64,000 nt of DNA from Arabidopsis thaliana (taxonomy: Eukaryota > Streptophyta > Magnoliopsida > Brassicales > Brassicaceae), in the NCBI RefSeq assembly GCF_000001735.4, contig NC_003074.8, positions 1,054,101-1,118,100 on the forward strand. The letters run 5' to 3'. Shown here piece by piece: positions 63,923-64,000 of this stretch (the stretch's first letter is position 1; the number at the start of each line of letters is the position of its first letter). A program made the translations under genes and the position numbers. The notes under the pieces were generated by a model. The model did not search any database and was not told where the DNA came from. It saw nothing but the letters and a program-made list of their open reading frames with translations.

Positions 63923-64000
63923 CTGCAGTATAACCACAGGTTTGTGAGTAATACGCAAATTCACTAGTAAGTCTCAGATGGAAAACACACATACATTATA
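63923..64000 (-). other. SEC intron at the window edge
   Basis: Sequence upstream of the acceptor tactgcag; the next SEC exon lies outside the window. Confidence 0.7.

Overview
The window is nuclear DNA of a flowering plant and matches what I remember of Arabidopsis thaliana chromosome 3, from about At3g04060 to At3g04240. The evidence is AT-rich intergenic DNA, short GT-AG introns, and plant-only families such as NAC, type I MADS, germin-like, TIR-NBS and SECRET AGENT. For every complete spliced gene the exon lengths keep frame, and the protein length usually equals the one I recall for the named locus. Gene names rest on recalled protein sequence, not on a database search. Splice sites were read by eye.

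Layout. Bases 1-8876: two NAC transcription factor genes on the minus strand, NAC046 (cut by the window edge) and NAC047. They are separated by about 6.6 kb of AT-rich DNA that holds a Harbinger-type MITE and two microsatellites. Bases 13968-19931: apyrase APY1 and the small intrinsic protein (aquaporin) SIP1;1, both minus. Bases 21199-35006: five plus-strand genes, namely MADS-box AGL57, glutamate receptor GLR1.1, cytosolic GAPDH GAPC1, a PPR gene and an ankyrin-repeat gene.

Bases 35351-50473: a tandem cluster of five germin-like (cupin) genes, all minus. The minor-spliceosome gene U11/U12-48K sits between the first and second. A stretch near 47.25-47.8 kb is a patchwork of the U11/U12-48K 5' end and germin-like flanks, which records a segmental duplication followed by deletions. 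Coding-like debris of unknown family lies at 44.8-46.8 kb.

Bases 51600-58088: a tandem pair of TIR immune-receptor genes. TN13-like is a TIR-NBS protein without LRRs, with a decayed post-LRR exon still lying downstream. The other is a TIR-NBS-LRR whose LRR is built from 72-bp repeats. Bases 59069-63922: ribosomal protein S16 and the C-terminal two thirds of SECRET AGENT, an O-GlcNAc transferase-like protein, running off the right edge.

Most genes are unrelated housekeeping or regulatory loci. Shared biology is confined to the two tandem clusters. In the germin-like cluster the metal ligands have changed in four of five copies. In the TIR pair both proteins begin with a membrane anchor, the TNL has MHV where MHD is expected, and the TNL carries three W-boxes just upstream. 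I found no wholly new multi-gene system. The best leads are the germin metal-site changes, a long AUG-less in-frame extension upstream of APY1, and the duplication scar at 47.3-47.8 kb.
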